Source: Halorubrum trapanicum (GTDB lineage: Archaea > Halobacteriota > Halobacteria > Halobacteriales > Haloferacaceae). Taken from it: a DNA stretch of 64,000 bases. The notes beneath the pieces are model-generated. The model was not told the DNA's origin, made no database searches, and saw only the letters and a program-made list of their open reading frames with translations. Position numbers and translations under genes: made by a program. This document shows positions 1 through 7,972 of the stretch, in pieces. Each line of letters opens with the position of its first letter. Position 1 is the stretch's first letter. The stretch is from NCBI RefSeq assembly GCF_002355655.1, contig NZ_AP017569.1, positions 124,001 through 188,000 of the forward strand. Reading direction: 5' to 3'.

Positions 1-1
1 G

Positions 2-484
2 AAGCGCGGCGAGACGGGGTACCCCATCGTCGACGCCGGGATGCGCCAGCTGCGCGAGGAGGCGTTCATGCACAACCGGGTGCGGATGATCGTCGCCTCC
101 TTCCTCACGAAGGACCTCCTCGCCGACTGGCGACATGGCTACGACCACTTCCGCGAGCACCTGGCCGACCACGACACCGCCAACGACAACGGCGGGTGGC
201 AGTGGGCGGCCTCGACGGGGACCGACGCGCAGCCCTACTTCCGTATCTTCAACCCGATGACGCAGGGGGAGCGCTACGACCCCGACGCGGAGTATATAAC
301 GAGCTACGTCCCCGAACTCCGGGGGCTCGACGCCGACCTGATCCACGAGTGGCACGAGCTGTCGCCCACGCAGCGCGCGAACGCCGCGCCGGAGTACCCG
401 TCGCCGATCGTCGACCACTCCGAGCGCCGCGAGGAGGCCCTCGCGATGTACAAGCGGGCGCGCGGCGAGGACCCGGATGACTGA
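2..484 (+). CDS. phr: Deoxyribodipyrimidine photolyase, C-terminal part (5' end outside window)
   Basis: The reading frame is open from the window edge to the stop at 482-484, giving the last 160 residues of a cryptochrome/photolyase family protein. The motif TGYPIVDAGMRQL followed by MHNRVRM is the family signature in the FAD-binding helical domain, and the Trp-rich segment GGWQWAASTGTDAQPYFRIFNP follows, as in class I CPD photolyases. The enzyme would use light and reduced FAD to split cyclobutane dimers, useful to a surface-brine organism. The antenna domain lies upstream and is not visible, so a cryptochrome-like role cannot be excluded. The next gene is convergent, with a 35-base gap. 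Confidence 0.93.
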   Translation, partial: KRGETGYPIVDAGMRQLREEAFMHNRVRMIVASFLTKDLLADWRHGYDHFREHLADHDTANDNGGWQWAASTGTDAQPYFRIFNPMTQGERYDPDAEYITSYVPELRGLDADLIHEWHELSPTQRANAAPEYPSPIVDHSERREEALAMYKRARGEDPDD

Positions 485-519
485 CGACCTCCGAGCGAAA
501 AACGGGCGTCGGAGTCGGC

Positions 520-1485
520 TCAGTCGGCGACCGCGGCCACCATCCCCTGCTTGTAGTACCGCTGGAGCGTGACGAACAGGAGGATGGGGACGATCATCGT
601 CAGCACCGAGCCGGCGGCGACGAGCCCCCAGTCGATCTGGAGGCGCCCCTTCATCAGGGGCAGCACCTGCGGCGCGAGCTGGTTCTCGCGGGACCGCATG
701 AACACGAGGGGGAAGAAGAAGGAGTTCCACACCCACGTGAACTGGATGACCGCCACGGAGACGAGCGCGGGGGCGGAGTACGGCAACACGATCGACTTGA
801 AGATCTGGTAGCGGGACGCGCCGTCGATCCGAGCCGCCTCCTCCAGCTCCTCGGGGAGCCCGAGGAGGAAGTTCCGGAGGAACATGACGACCCACCCCAT
901 CCCCCAGCCGATGTGGACCAGGATGAGCCCCATGTACGTGTCGAACAGGCCGGTCGTCCGCAGCGTGTTGTAGTTGCCCATCGCCACCAGCTCCGGCGGC
1001 GCCGCCATGACCACGATGAGCAGGAAGAACAGCCCGGTCTTCAGCGGGAAGTCGAAGCGGGCGAACGGGTACGCGACCATCGTCCCGAGCAGCGTCACGG
1101 CGAGGACGGACGGGATCGTGACGATCGCGGTGTTCAACATCGCCTGCCGCATGGGCCCGGACTGGAACGTCCAGGCCTCTGCGTAGTTCTCGAAGGTGAT
1201 AGTGAACGTCTCGAAGTTCCACCAGCCCTGAATGATCTGGTCGAGTGGGCGGACGGAGGCCATGAACAACCCGATGAGCGGGACGAGCCACAGGAGCGCG
1301 ACGCCGATCGCGATCGCGTACCGCAGCGCGCGCGGGCCGCTCGGCACCGCCGCGCGGATCCGCTCGGGGAGGGGTCGGTCGGCGGTCGGCGCGGTCTCCG
1401 GCGGCTCGTGGTACACGTGCCCGCCGTCGGTCTTCGGCTCGCTTTCGGCGTCGGTCGGATCGTCTGCGTTGTGTGTGTCGGTCAT
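520..1485 (-). CDS. Carbohydrate ABC transporter permease, MalG type
   Basis: This is a 321-residue inner-membrane permease. An acidic, hydrophilic N-terminus of about 55 residues precedes six predicted membrane segments. The EAA loop that docks on the ATPase is visible as EELEEAARIDGASRYQIFKSI. It is the last gene of a three-gene operon (ATPase, MalF-type, MalG-type) read leftward, 6 bases after the preceding stop. Family membership points to a di- or oligosaccharide, and a GH37 trehalase divergent from the operon suggests trehalose; that substrate is inferred. No substrate-binding protein gene is present in the cluster. Confidence 0.93.
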   Translation of the reverse strand: MTDTHNADDPTDAESEPKTDGGHVYHEPPETAPTADRPLPERIRAAVPSGPRALRYAIAIGVALLWLVPLIGLFMASVRPLDQIIQGWWNFETFTITFENYAEAWTFQSGPMRQAMLNTAIVTIPSVLAVTLLGTMVAYPFARFDFPLKTGLFFLLIVVMAAPPELVAMGNYNTLRTTGLFDTYMGLILVHIGWGMGWVVMFLRNFLLGLPEELEEAARIDGASRYQIFKSIVLPYSAPALVSVAVIQFTWVWNSFFFPLVFMRSRENQLAPQVLPLMKGRLQIDWGLVAAGSVLTMIVPILLFVTLQRYYKQGMVAAVAD

Positions 1486-1491
1486 AGTCGA

Positions 1492-2430
1492 TCAGTCCAT
1501 TGACGCGATGTACCACGCCATCGGGAGCGCGATCAGGAGTTCGATGAGCGCGACGACCATCGCCTTGCTGTACTCGATCGGGACGGAGAACGCCGCCTGG
1601 TACACCTCGAGGCCCAGCACCGAGAACACCCCGCCCGGGCCGCCGGACGGGCCCCCGGCCGCGTAGACGATGGCGAAGATCCGGATCACCCAGATCATGC
1701 TCATGATCACCACGACCGCCGTCACAGGCTTGACGAGCGGCCAGATGATGTCCTTGAACCGCCGGAACCGTCCCGCGCCGTCGACGCGGGCGGATTCCAG
1801 CAACGCCGGATCGATCCCCGCGAGCGCGGAGCTGTACAACAGCATGCTGAACCCGGTCTGGACCCAGACCCCGCCGGCGATGAGCGCGTAGATCGCGATC
1901 TGCGGCTCCTGGACCCAGTTCCTGACCTGCCCCTCCAGCCCGATCGACCGGAGCAGCCCGTTGAAGATGCCGGCCTGCGGGTCGTAGACGAACAGCAGCA
2001 CGAGGCCGATCACGACTGTGGGGGTCGTGAACGCGAGGAACACCATCGAGCGGAGGACGCTCCGCCCGCGCAGGTCGGCGAACAGCAGCGCGAGTCCGAG
2101 GCCGAGCAGCGTGCTCAGCGGGACGTGGACGACCATCCAGATGATGTTCTGCGGGAGCGCCCCCATCGGGTACTGGAACGCGAGGAGGTTGTCCCAGTTG
2201 ATGATCGCGTCGTCTTGGAACGTCGCGATCCACGTCTGGAAGCCGACGAACTGCCCGATATCGAACCCGTTCCAGGAGAAGAACCCCCCGACCGCCGAGT
2301 ACACCATCGGGCCGACCGAGAAGATGGCGAACAGCGTGAGCCCGGGGAGCATGAACACGAGGATCGCCGTGAGCTTCTCCGTGTCGACGTCGCGGTCGAG
2401 CCGGTCCTCGAGGTACGATCCGACTGACAT
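1492..2430 (-). CDS. Sugar ABC transporter permease, MalF type
   Basis: This 312-residue integral membrane protein pairs with the MalG-type permease downstream. Membrane segments begin near residue 22 (TAILVFMLPGLTLFAIFSVG), and the EAA loop reads ALLESARVDGAGRFRRFKDI, the docking site for the ATPase. It lacks the large periplasmic P2 loop of enterobacterial MalF, as is usual for archaeal and Gram-positive relatives. The start ATG at 2430 lies 4 bases after the ATPase stop, so translation is probably coupled. Substrate inference is the same as for the rest of the operon. Confidence 0.93.
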   Translation of the reverse strand: MSVGSYLEDRLDRDVDTEKLTAILVFMLPGLTLFAIFSVGPMVYSAVGGFFSWNGFDIGQFVGFQTWIATFQDDAIINWDNLLAFQYPMGALPQNIIWMVVHVPLSTLLGLGLALLFADLRGRSVLRSMVFLAFTTPTVVIGLVLLFVYDPQAGIFNGLLRSIGLEGQVRNWVQEPQIAIYALIAGGVWVQTGFSMLLYSSALAGIDPALLESARVDGAGRFRRFKDIIWPLVKPVTAVVVIMSMIWVIRIFAIVYAAGGPSGGPGGVFSVLGLEVYQAAFSVPIEYSKAMVVALIELLIALPMAWYIASMD

Positions 2431-2434
2431 GGTA

Positions 2435-3499
2435 TCAGGCCACCAGTTCCCCGTCCTCGTCGTAGAGGTACGCGTCGGTCGGGTCGAACGTGAGGTGGAC
2501 GTGATCTCCCGCCACGGCGTCCGTCTTCGGGACCTTGACGTTCACCACGGAGCCGCCCACCTCGACGTTGACCAGCACGTACTCCCCGAGCGGTTCGACC
2601 GTCTTCACCGTTCCCGCCACCGTCCAGTCCGTGTCCGGCGGGTCCGTCGACACGTCGATGTCCTCGGGTCGGACCCCGACGGACACGGTCGGCGACGACG
2701 ACTCCGTCGGCGTGGGGAGGGTGTTGCCCTCGGCGAGCTGAACGGTGCCGTCGCGGTTCTCGCCCTCGAAGAGGTTCATGGGCGGCGACCCGATGAACTT
2801 CGCGACCCACGTGGTCCGCGGTCGCTCGTACAGCTCCTCGGGGTCGGCGACCTGCCGGATCGTCCCGTCGTTCAACACGACGATCTTGTCGCCCATGCTC
2901 ATCGCCTCCTCCTGGTTGTGCGTGACGTACACCGTGGTGATCCCGAGCTCGTTCTGGATCCGCTTGAGTTCGGAGCGCATCTCCAGGCGGAGCTTCGCGT
3001 CGAGGTTACTGAGCGGCTCGTCGAGGAGGAACACCGACGGCTCGCGGACGATCGCCCGCGCGAGCGAGGTCCGCTGACGCTGCCCGCCGGATATCTCCCC
3101 GGGGTCGCTCTCCATCTGGTCTTCGATGTGGAGCAGCTCGGCGACCTGCGCGACCCGCTCGTCGCGCTCCTCGGGCGGAACCCCCCTGACCTTCAGCGGA
3201 TACTCGATGTTCTCCCTGACGGTCATGTGGGGGTACAGCGCGTAGTTCTGGAACACCATCGCGACGTTGCGATCGGCGGGCGGGGTCCCGTCGACGCGGT
3301 CGTCGTCGAAGTGGATCTCCCCCTCCGAGGGGTCCTCCAACCCCGCGATCATCCGGAGCGCGGTCGTCTTCCCGCAGCCGGACGGCCCCAGGAACACCAC
3401 GAACTCCCCGTCGTCCACCTCCATGTCCAGCTTGTAGTTGGCGACCGTGTCACCCCCGTCGAAGTACTTGCTCACCGATCGCATGCTAATGCGGGTCAT
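2435..3499 (-). CDS. Sugar ABC transporter ATP-binding protein, MalK/UgpC type
   Basis: This 354-residue ATPase energises the two permeases. Walker A is GPSGCGKTT, the signature is ISGGQRQRTSLARA (Ile replacing the more usual Leu), Walker B is VFLLDEP, and the H-loop is in VYVTHNQEEA. A C-terminal TOBE/OB-type regulatory region of about 120 residues follows, as in the MalK/MsmK class that can serve several transporters. The ATG at 3499 was chosen; an in-frame ATG at 3484 is an alternative. It is the first gene of the operon and shares an AT-rich 140-base divergent region with the trehalase. Confidence 0.94.
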   Translation of the reverse strand: MTRISMRSVSKYFDGGDTVANYKLDMEVDDGEFVVFLGPSGCGKTTALRMIAGLEDPSEGEIHFDDDRVDGTPPADRNVAMVFQNYALYPHMTVRENIEYPLKVRGVPPEERDERVAQVAELLHIEDQMESDPGEISGGQRQRTSLARAIVREPSVFLLDEPLSNLDAKLRLEMRSELKRIQNELGITTVYVTHNQEEAMSMGDKIVVLNDGTIRQVADPEELYERPRTTWVAKFIGSPPMNLFEGENRDGTVQLAEGNTLPTPTESSSPTVSVGVRPEDIDVSTDPPDTDWTVAGTVKTVEPLGEYVLVNVEVGGSVVNVKVPKTDAVAGDHVHLTFDPTDAYLYDEDGELVA

Positions 3500-3520
3500 C
3501 AACTACCCGCTCGTATTCAT

Positions 3521-3545
3521 TTATTACACTTATAATTAATCATAG
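3521..3545 (-). promoter_or_regulatory. AT-rich promoter/operator of the ABC transporter operon
   Basis: Read leftward, the segment is CTATGATTAATTATAAG followed by TGTAATAA. A TATA-like core lies about 30 bases before the ATG at 3499, suggesting a near-leaderless transcript. A closely similar string (CTGTGATTAGT, TATAG, GTAAT) precedes the orphan sugar-binding protein at 31931-31962, hinting at a shared operator. The trehalase reads the other way from the same 140-base gap, with its own AT-rich stretch at 3599-3616. Confidence 0.55.
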
Positions 3546-3640
3546 ACCTTGGATAAGAGGACGGCCGCCGATGTGCGGTATCCGTTCTCTGTCCGGCTAA
3601 TTCAATAATTACTTAGCGATCCTTTCACTACGTGTGGAAG

Positions 3641-5164
3641 ATGAGTTCCGGTCTCTTCGACTACACCAATTTCCCGCAGATCTCCGGCGAGCTCTTTCGC
3701 ACCGTCCAGCGTCGGGACCTCTTCGACGACGACAAGCGGTTCGTCGACGCCGAACCGCGCGTCTCCCCCGATCTCGTCTTCGAGCGGTATCTGACCGGAC
3801 GGGACCGTCCCGACTTCGATCTGGGGTCGTTCGTCGAGGACCACTTCCGGCTGCCGGAGCCGGTCGCCGCGACCCCGGACCTCACCGCGTCGCGCTCGAT
3901 GGAGGACCACGTCTCGTCGCTGTGGGGGGCGTTGACCCGCACGTTCGAGGAGGACGGTTCGGCGGGCTCGACCCTCATCCCCCTCCCGAACCCGCACGTC
4001 GTGCCGGGCGGTCGCTTCCGCGAGATGTACTACTGGGACAGCTACTTCACCGCGGAGGGGCTGGCGGCGGCCGACCGAGCCGAGCTGATCGCGGGAATGG
4101 TCGAGAACGTCGGGTCGCTCCTGGACCGCTTCGGGTTCGTCCCGCTCGGGAACCGGGCGTACTACGACAGCCGGTCGCAGGTCCCGCTGTTCTACCGCAT
4201 GCTCCGCGTGCTGGAGCGCGCCGAGGGGTTCGACGCGGTCGCGCCCCACGTCGAGGCGCTCCGGACGGAACACGAGTTCTGGATGGAGGGCGCCAGCGGC
4301 GTCGACGGGACCGACGATCCCGCGACGCACCGCCGCGTCGTCGGACTCGCGGACGGGACGGTCCTCAACCGGTACTGGGACGACCGCGCCCGCCCGCGGC
4401 CGGAGTCGTACCACGAGGACCGGCGGCTCGCCGAGCGGGTCGACGTCGACGACCGACCCGGGCTGTTCCGCGACGTCCGGGCGGCCTGCGAGTCCGGGTG
4501 GGACTTCAGCTCCCGGTGGCTCGCGGGCGACGACCTCACCACCATCCGGACGACGGAACTGGTGCCGGTCGACCTCAACGGCGTCCTCTTCGGCATGGAG
4601 TCCGCCCTCGCGGAGTGGCTCCCGCGCGTCGGACGGAGCGAGGTCGGCGAGCGGTACGCCGACCTGGCCGCCGACCGCCGCGAGGCGATCAACCGATACT
4701 GCTGGGACGCGGACGCGGGGTTCTACGTCGACCACTCGTGGGTCGACGACCGGCGGTCAGACCGCCTCACGCTCGCCGGCGTCGCGCCGCTGTTCACCGG
4801 CGCCGCGACCGACGACCGGGCGGCCGCGGTCGCGGACCGGCTCCGTCGCGACTTCCTCCGCCCCGGCGGACTGGTGACGACGCTGGAGACCACCGGCCAG
4901 CAGTGGGACGCGCCGAGCGGCTGGGCGCCCCTCCACTGGATGGCCGTCACCGGCCTGCGCCGGTACGGCCACGACGACCTGGCCGACGAGATCGCGACCC
5001 GCTGGGTCGACCTCGCGCGGAGCTCCTTCGAGGAGACCGGCCGCATGGCGGAGAAGTACGACGTCCGGACGGTGGGCGAAACGACCGATCTGGGCGAGTA
5101 CGAGCCCCAGTACGGGTTCGGCTGGACGAACGGCGTCGTCACGGCGCTGTCGGCCCGCGAGTAG
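3641..5164 (+). CDS. treA: Trehalase, glycoside hydrolase family 37
   Basis: This 507-residue protein would hydrolyse alpha,alpha-trehalose to two glucoses. Both trehalase signatures are intact: PGGRFREMYYWDSY from residue 122 and QWDAPSGWAP near residue 421. Asp288 in GWDFSSRW matches the catalytic acid and Glu471 in AEKYDV the probable base by family comparison. There is no signal peptide, so it should be cytoplasmic and act after uptake by the divergent ABC transporter. ATG 3641 was preferred over the in-frame GTG at 3632. GH37 is commoner in bacteria and eukaryotes than in archaea, so lateral origin is possible, although composition matches the neighbours. Confidence 0.92.
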   Translation: MSSGLFDYTNFPQISGELFRTVQRRDLFDDDKRFVDAEPRVSPDLVFERYLTGRDRPDFDLGSFVEDHFRLPEPVAATPDLTASRSMEDHVSSLWGALTRTFEEDGSAGSTLIPLPNPHVVPGGRFREMYYWDSYFTAEGLAAADRAELIAGMVENVGSLLDRFGFVPLGNRAYYDSRSQVPLFYRMLRVLERAEGFDAVAPHVEALRTEHEFWMEGASGVDGTDDPATHRRVVGLADGTVLNRYWDDRARPRPESYHEDRRLAERVDVDDRPGLFRDVRAACESGWDFSSRWLAGDDLTTIRTTELVPVDLNGVLFGMESALAEWLPRVGRSEVGERYADLAADRREAINRYCWDADAGFYVDHSWVDDRRSDRLTLAGVAPLFTGAATDDRAAAVADRLRRDFLRPGGLVTTLETTGQQWDAPSGWAPLHWMAVTGLRRYGHDDLADEIATRWVDLARSSFEETGRMAEKYDVRTVGETTDLGEYEPQYGFGWTNGVVTALSARE

Positions 5165-5239
5165 GGCTCCGGAGGGGAACTGGGACTCGTCGCGTCGCGG
5201 TTCTGAACGCTTATCCCCGACGACCGACTTCGATCGGGT

Positions 5240-5938
5240 ATGAGCGACGACGACGCCGTCGATGTCGAGTCCCCCGACGAGGCCGAGGGCGACGCGGCGA
5301 GAGCGAACGGCACGGCGGAGGCGGCCGCCGAGGGAGCGGCCGGCGAGTCGGCCGGCAACGAATCGGCCGACGGGGAGCCGAGCGGCGGGGCCCGCCGCGA
5401 CGGCGAGGCGATCGCCGCGGCCGTCGCCGAACACGACGAGGCGCTCGCCCGGGAGGTCGCCGCCCTTGAGGCCGACCTCGAAGAGGCCCGCGAGCGGCTC
5501 CGCGAGCGCGACGAGGAGGTCGACGAGCTGACGAGCAAGCTCGCCCGCGTGAAGGCGGACTTCAGCAACTACAAGGAGCGCGCGAAGCGGAAGCAGGAGG
5601 ACATCCGCGAGCGCGCCTCCGAGGCGCTCGTCGAGCGGCTCACTCCCGTCCGAAACGACCTCCTGCGCGCGCTCGACCAAGACGAGGGGAGCGACCTCCG
5701 TCCCGGCGTCGAGTCGACGTTAGAGAAGTTCGACGAGGTGCTCGCCGACGAGGGCGTCGAGTCGATAGCGCCGGAGCCCGGCGAGGAGGTCGACCCCGCG
5801 CGCCACCAGGTGATGCTCCGCGTCGACAGCGACCGCCCGGAGGGGACGATCCACGAGGTGTACGAGCCCGGCTACGAGATGGGCGACCGCGTGCTGAGCG
5901 AGGCGAAGGTGACCGTCAGCACCGGGGACGGGGAGTAG
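5240..5938 (+). CDS. grpE: Nucleotide exchange factor GrpE
   Basis: This 232-residue protein is the exchange factor for the DnaK (Hsp70) chaperone. A long acidic Ala/Glu/Gly-rich N-terminus (about 70 residues) leads into a coiled coil near residues 75-125 (ALEADLEEARERLRERDEEV, then NYKERAKRKQEDIRERASE). The beta-rich head ends with the family hallmark HEVYEPGYEMGDRVLSEAKV. Usual GrpE length is about 200; the excess is the halophilic N-terminal tail. dnaK and dnaJ are not next to it: the following gene is surE on the other strand. Confidence 0.95.
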   Translation: MSDDDAVDVESPDEAEGDAARANGTAEAAAEGAAGESAGNESADGEPSGGARRDGEAIAAAVAEHDEALAREVAALEADLEEARERLRERDEEVDELTSKLARVKADFSNYKERAKRKQEDIRERASEALVERLTPVRNDLLRALDQDEGSDLRPGVESTLEKFDEVLADEGVESIAPEPGEEVDPARHQVMLRVDSDRPEGTIHEVYEPGYEMGDRVLSEAKVTVSTGDGE

Positions 5939-5977
5939 CGCGTCGGCTCTCCCGAGACCGAGCGGTGCGGACCCTTT

Positions 5978-6772
5978 TCACGACCGAACCGCCGCCTCGT
6001 AGGCGTCCGCCAGCTCGTCGAGCCCCGCGTTCGGCTCCGCCGCGTGCGGCACCGACAGCGGCGAGACGGACACCTCCCCGTCGACGACGGCGCGCCGGTC
6101 GGTCCCGACCGGGTCCGGCACGTCGCCGTCGTTCATCCGCCCCCAGATCGGGTCGGAGAATCCCACGCGGCCGTCGCCGTTCCGTTCCGCGCGCATCCCG
6201 TACCACGTCGAGGGCGTCGTGACGCGGAGCGGCGCGCGCGCTTCGTCCGCGATGGGCGCGTTGACGTTGAGGTAGTCCGCGCGGTCGAACACGCCCGCGC
6301 CGACCGCCTCGTCGACCAGGAACCGCGTCGCGCGGACCGCGTGCGCGAAGTCGGCGCCCTCGAACTCCCGCTTCCACCAGTCGTCACCGCCGGGGACGTA
6401 CATCGAGGTCGCCACGGCGGGCACGTCGAAGAACGCCGCCTCGACCGCCGCGGAGACGGTCCCCGACCGTCCGAGGGTGTAGGCGCCGAGGTTCGCCCCC
6501 TCGTTACAGCCCGCGACGACCGCGTCGGCGTCCGGGACGAGCTCGTCGAGGCCGGCGACGACGCAGTCGACCGGCGTCCCCTCGACGACGTACCCCAGCT
6601 CGTGGTCCGCGACCGCGACGTCCTCCGAGAGGCGGCGGCCGACGGACGACTGGTCGTCGGCCGGCGCGACGACGGTCACCGCGTACTCGTCGGCGAGCGC
6701 GTCGTACAGCGCGCGCAGCCCCGCGGCGTCGACGCCGTCGTCGTTGGTCAACAGGATCCGGTCGACGCTCAT
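5978..6772 (-). CDS. surE: 5'/3'-nucleotidase SurE
   Basis: This 264-residue protein is a metal-dependent phosphatase of the SurE family, which dephosphorylates nucleoside monophosphates. The N-terminal LLTNDDGVDAAGLRAL contains the metal-binding Asp pair; APADDQSSVGRRLS and AGCNEGANLGAYTLGRSGTV are the other active-site loops. ATG 6772 places the NDDG motif at its usual distance from the N-terminus; a longer frame upstream is Arg-rich and not protein-like. It converges on grpE, with 39 bases between the stops. Confidence 0.93.
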   Translation of the reverse strand: MSVDRILLTNDDGVDAAGLRALYDALADEYAVTVVAPADDQSSVGRRLSEDVAVADHELGYVVEGTPVDCVVAGLDELVPDADAVVAGCNEGANLGAYTLGRSGTVSAAVEAAFFDVPAVATSMYVPGGDDWWKREFEGADFAHAVRATRFLVDEAVGAGVFDRADYLNVNAPIADEARAPLRVTTPSTWYGMRAERNGDGRVGFSDPIWGRMNDGDVPDPVGTDRRAVVDGEVSVSPLSVPHAAEPNAGLDELADAYEAAVRS

Positions 6773-6894
6773 ACCCGGATCACGGGCGAGTCGGGCAAAA
6801 GCCCACCGTCGGCCGGAGGCGCGACGGCACCGAAGCGGCCGCGGAGGCCGGACCGAACGGAAAAGCACACGTATCGCCGGGCCGACGCGTCGGT

Positions 6895-7251
6895 ATGGGA
6901 TTCGGGGACACCGCCAAGAAGATCCAGACGCTCGCCGACCGCGCGGAGCGCACCTACAAGAAGATCAGCGAGCTCCGCGACGAGGTCGACGAGACGCAGG
7001 AGACGGTGAAAGACACCGCGGAGCGCGTCAAGACGCTCGAAAACGAGATGGCCGAACAGCGCGCCGTCCTCGACGCCGTCGCCGAGGAGGTCGGCGTCGA
7101 CTTAGAGCGCGTGAGCACCGAGGCGCACATCACGGACGCCGAGGCGTCGGCGGCCGCCGAGGGCGACGCCGATTCGGACGCCGCCGGCGACGCGGACGCC
7201 GACTCGGCCGCGACCGTCGACCCCGACGCGAGCGACGAGGACGCCGCTTAA
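6895..7251 (+). CDS. Haloarchaeal coiled-coil protein (DUF5798-like)
   Basis: This 118-residue soluble protein is a heptad-patterned coiled coil over residues 8-70 (KIQTLADRAERTYKKISELR, then RVKTLENEMAEQRAVLDAVA). A low-complexity Ala/Asp tail follows. It resembles small haloarchaeal proteins I recall as DUF5798; the function is unknown. Its stop overlaps that of the convergent acyltransferase by four bases, which fixes both 3' ends. Confidence 0.8.
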   Translation: MGFGDTAKKIQTLADRAERTYKKISELRDEVDETQETVKDTAERVKTLENEMAEQRAVLDAVAEEVGVDLERVSTEAHITDAEASAAAEGDADSDAAGDADADSAATVDPDASDEDAA

Positions 7252-7865
7252 TCGTCGCTCGCAGCCGCGTCGGCCTGCGAGACGACCTCCGCGGGCACGC
7301 CCGCGACGGTCGCGCCGGGCGGCACGTCCTCCGCCACGAGGGAGTTCGCGGCGACGCGCGCGCCCTCGCCGACGGTGACGCCGGGGAGGACGATCGCCCC
7401 CGCGCCGATCATCGCTCCCTCCTCGACGACCACGTCGCCGAGCCGGTACTCCTCGCGGAGGAACTCGTGGCAGAGCAGCGTGGCGTCGTACCCGATTATC
7501 GCGTCGTCGCCGACGGTGATCCGCTCGGGCCAGAACACGTCCGGCGTCGACTCCAGTCCCCACGCGACGCCGGTCCCGACTGTGACGCCGATCCGCCGCA
7601 GTAGCCAGTTCTTCAGCCGGAGGCTCGGACAGATCCGCGCGAGGACGATCACGACGTAGTTGCGGACGACCGCGAGCGGCGACTTCGCGTCGGGCCACGA
7701 CCACAGCGAGTTGCGGGGGCCCGGCGTCGGAAATCGGTCGAGGCGATCGCTGCGGGGCGTCTCGGCGTCGTCGCGCGTCGCGTCCGGGTCCTCGCGCGTG
7801 GCATCCGAATCGCCGCCCGTCGCGTCCGGATCGTCGGGCGCCGCGGCCGCGTCGTCGTCTGTCAC
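7248..7865 (-). CDS. Hexapeptide-repeat acyltransferase (left-handed beta-helix)
   Basis: This 205-residue protein belongs to the LbH acyltransferases (sugar or antibiotic O-acetyltransferase-like). Residues 1-45 are an acidic Asp/Ala tail with repeated PDAT-type units. Hexapeptide turns run from about residue 85 (RIGVTVGTGVAWGLES, ITVGDDAIIGYDATLL, VVVEEGAMIGAGAIVLPGVT) to the terminal coil VPPGATVAGVPAEVV. The segment HEFLREEYRLGDV probably carries the catalytic His. It likely uses acetyl-CoA; the acceptor is unknown. A short hydrophobic stretch (VVRNYVVIVLARI) could be a membrane contact. Confidence 0.85.
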   Translation of the reverse strand: MTDDDAAAAPDDPDATGGDSDATREDPDATRDDAETPRSDRLDRFPTPGPRNSLWSWPDAKSPLAVVRNYVVIVLARICPSLRLKNWLLRRIGVTVGTGVAWGLESTPDVFWPERITVGDDAIIGYDATLLCHEFLREEYRLGDVVVEEGAMIGAGAIVLPGVTVGEGARVAANSLVAEDVPPGATVAGVPAEVVSQADAAASDD

Positions 7866-7972
7866 GTCACGCCGTTCGGCCGGCGAGAATAAAAGGGTCG
7901 CTCCCGGCCGCGACGGTTCGGAGCGCGGCGGCGACGGTTCGGGGGCGGCCGCGACCCGGGCGACTCGCGGCC

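Noticed and set aside
5978-6772. dnaK expected after grpE
   Set aside because: The gene here is surE on the other strand; no Hsp70 motif occurs anywhere in the window.
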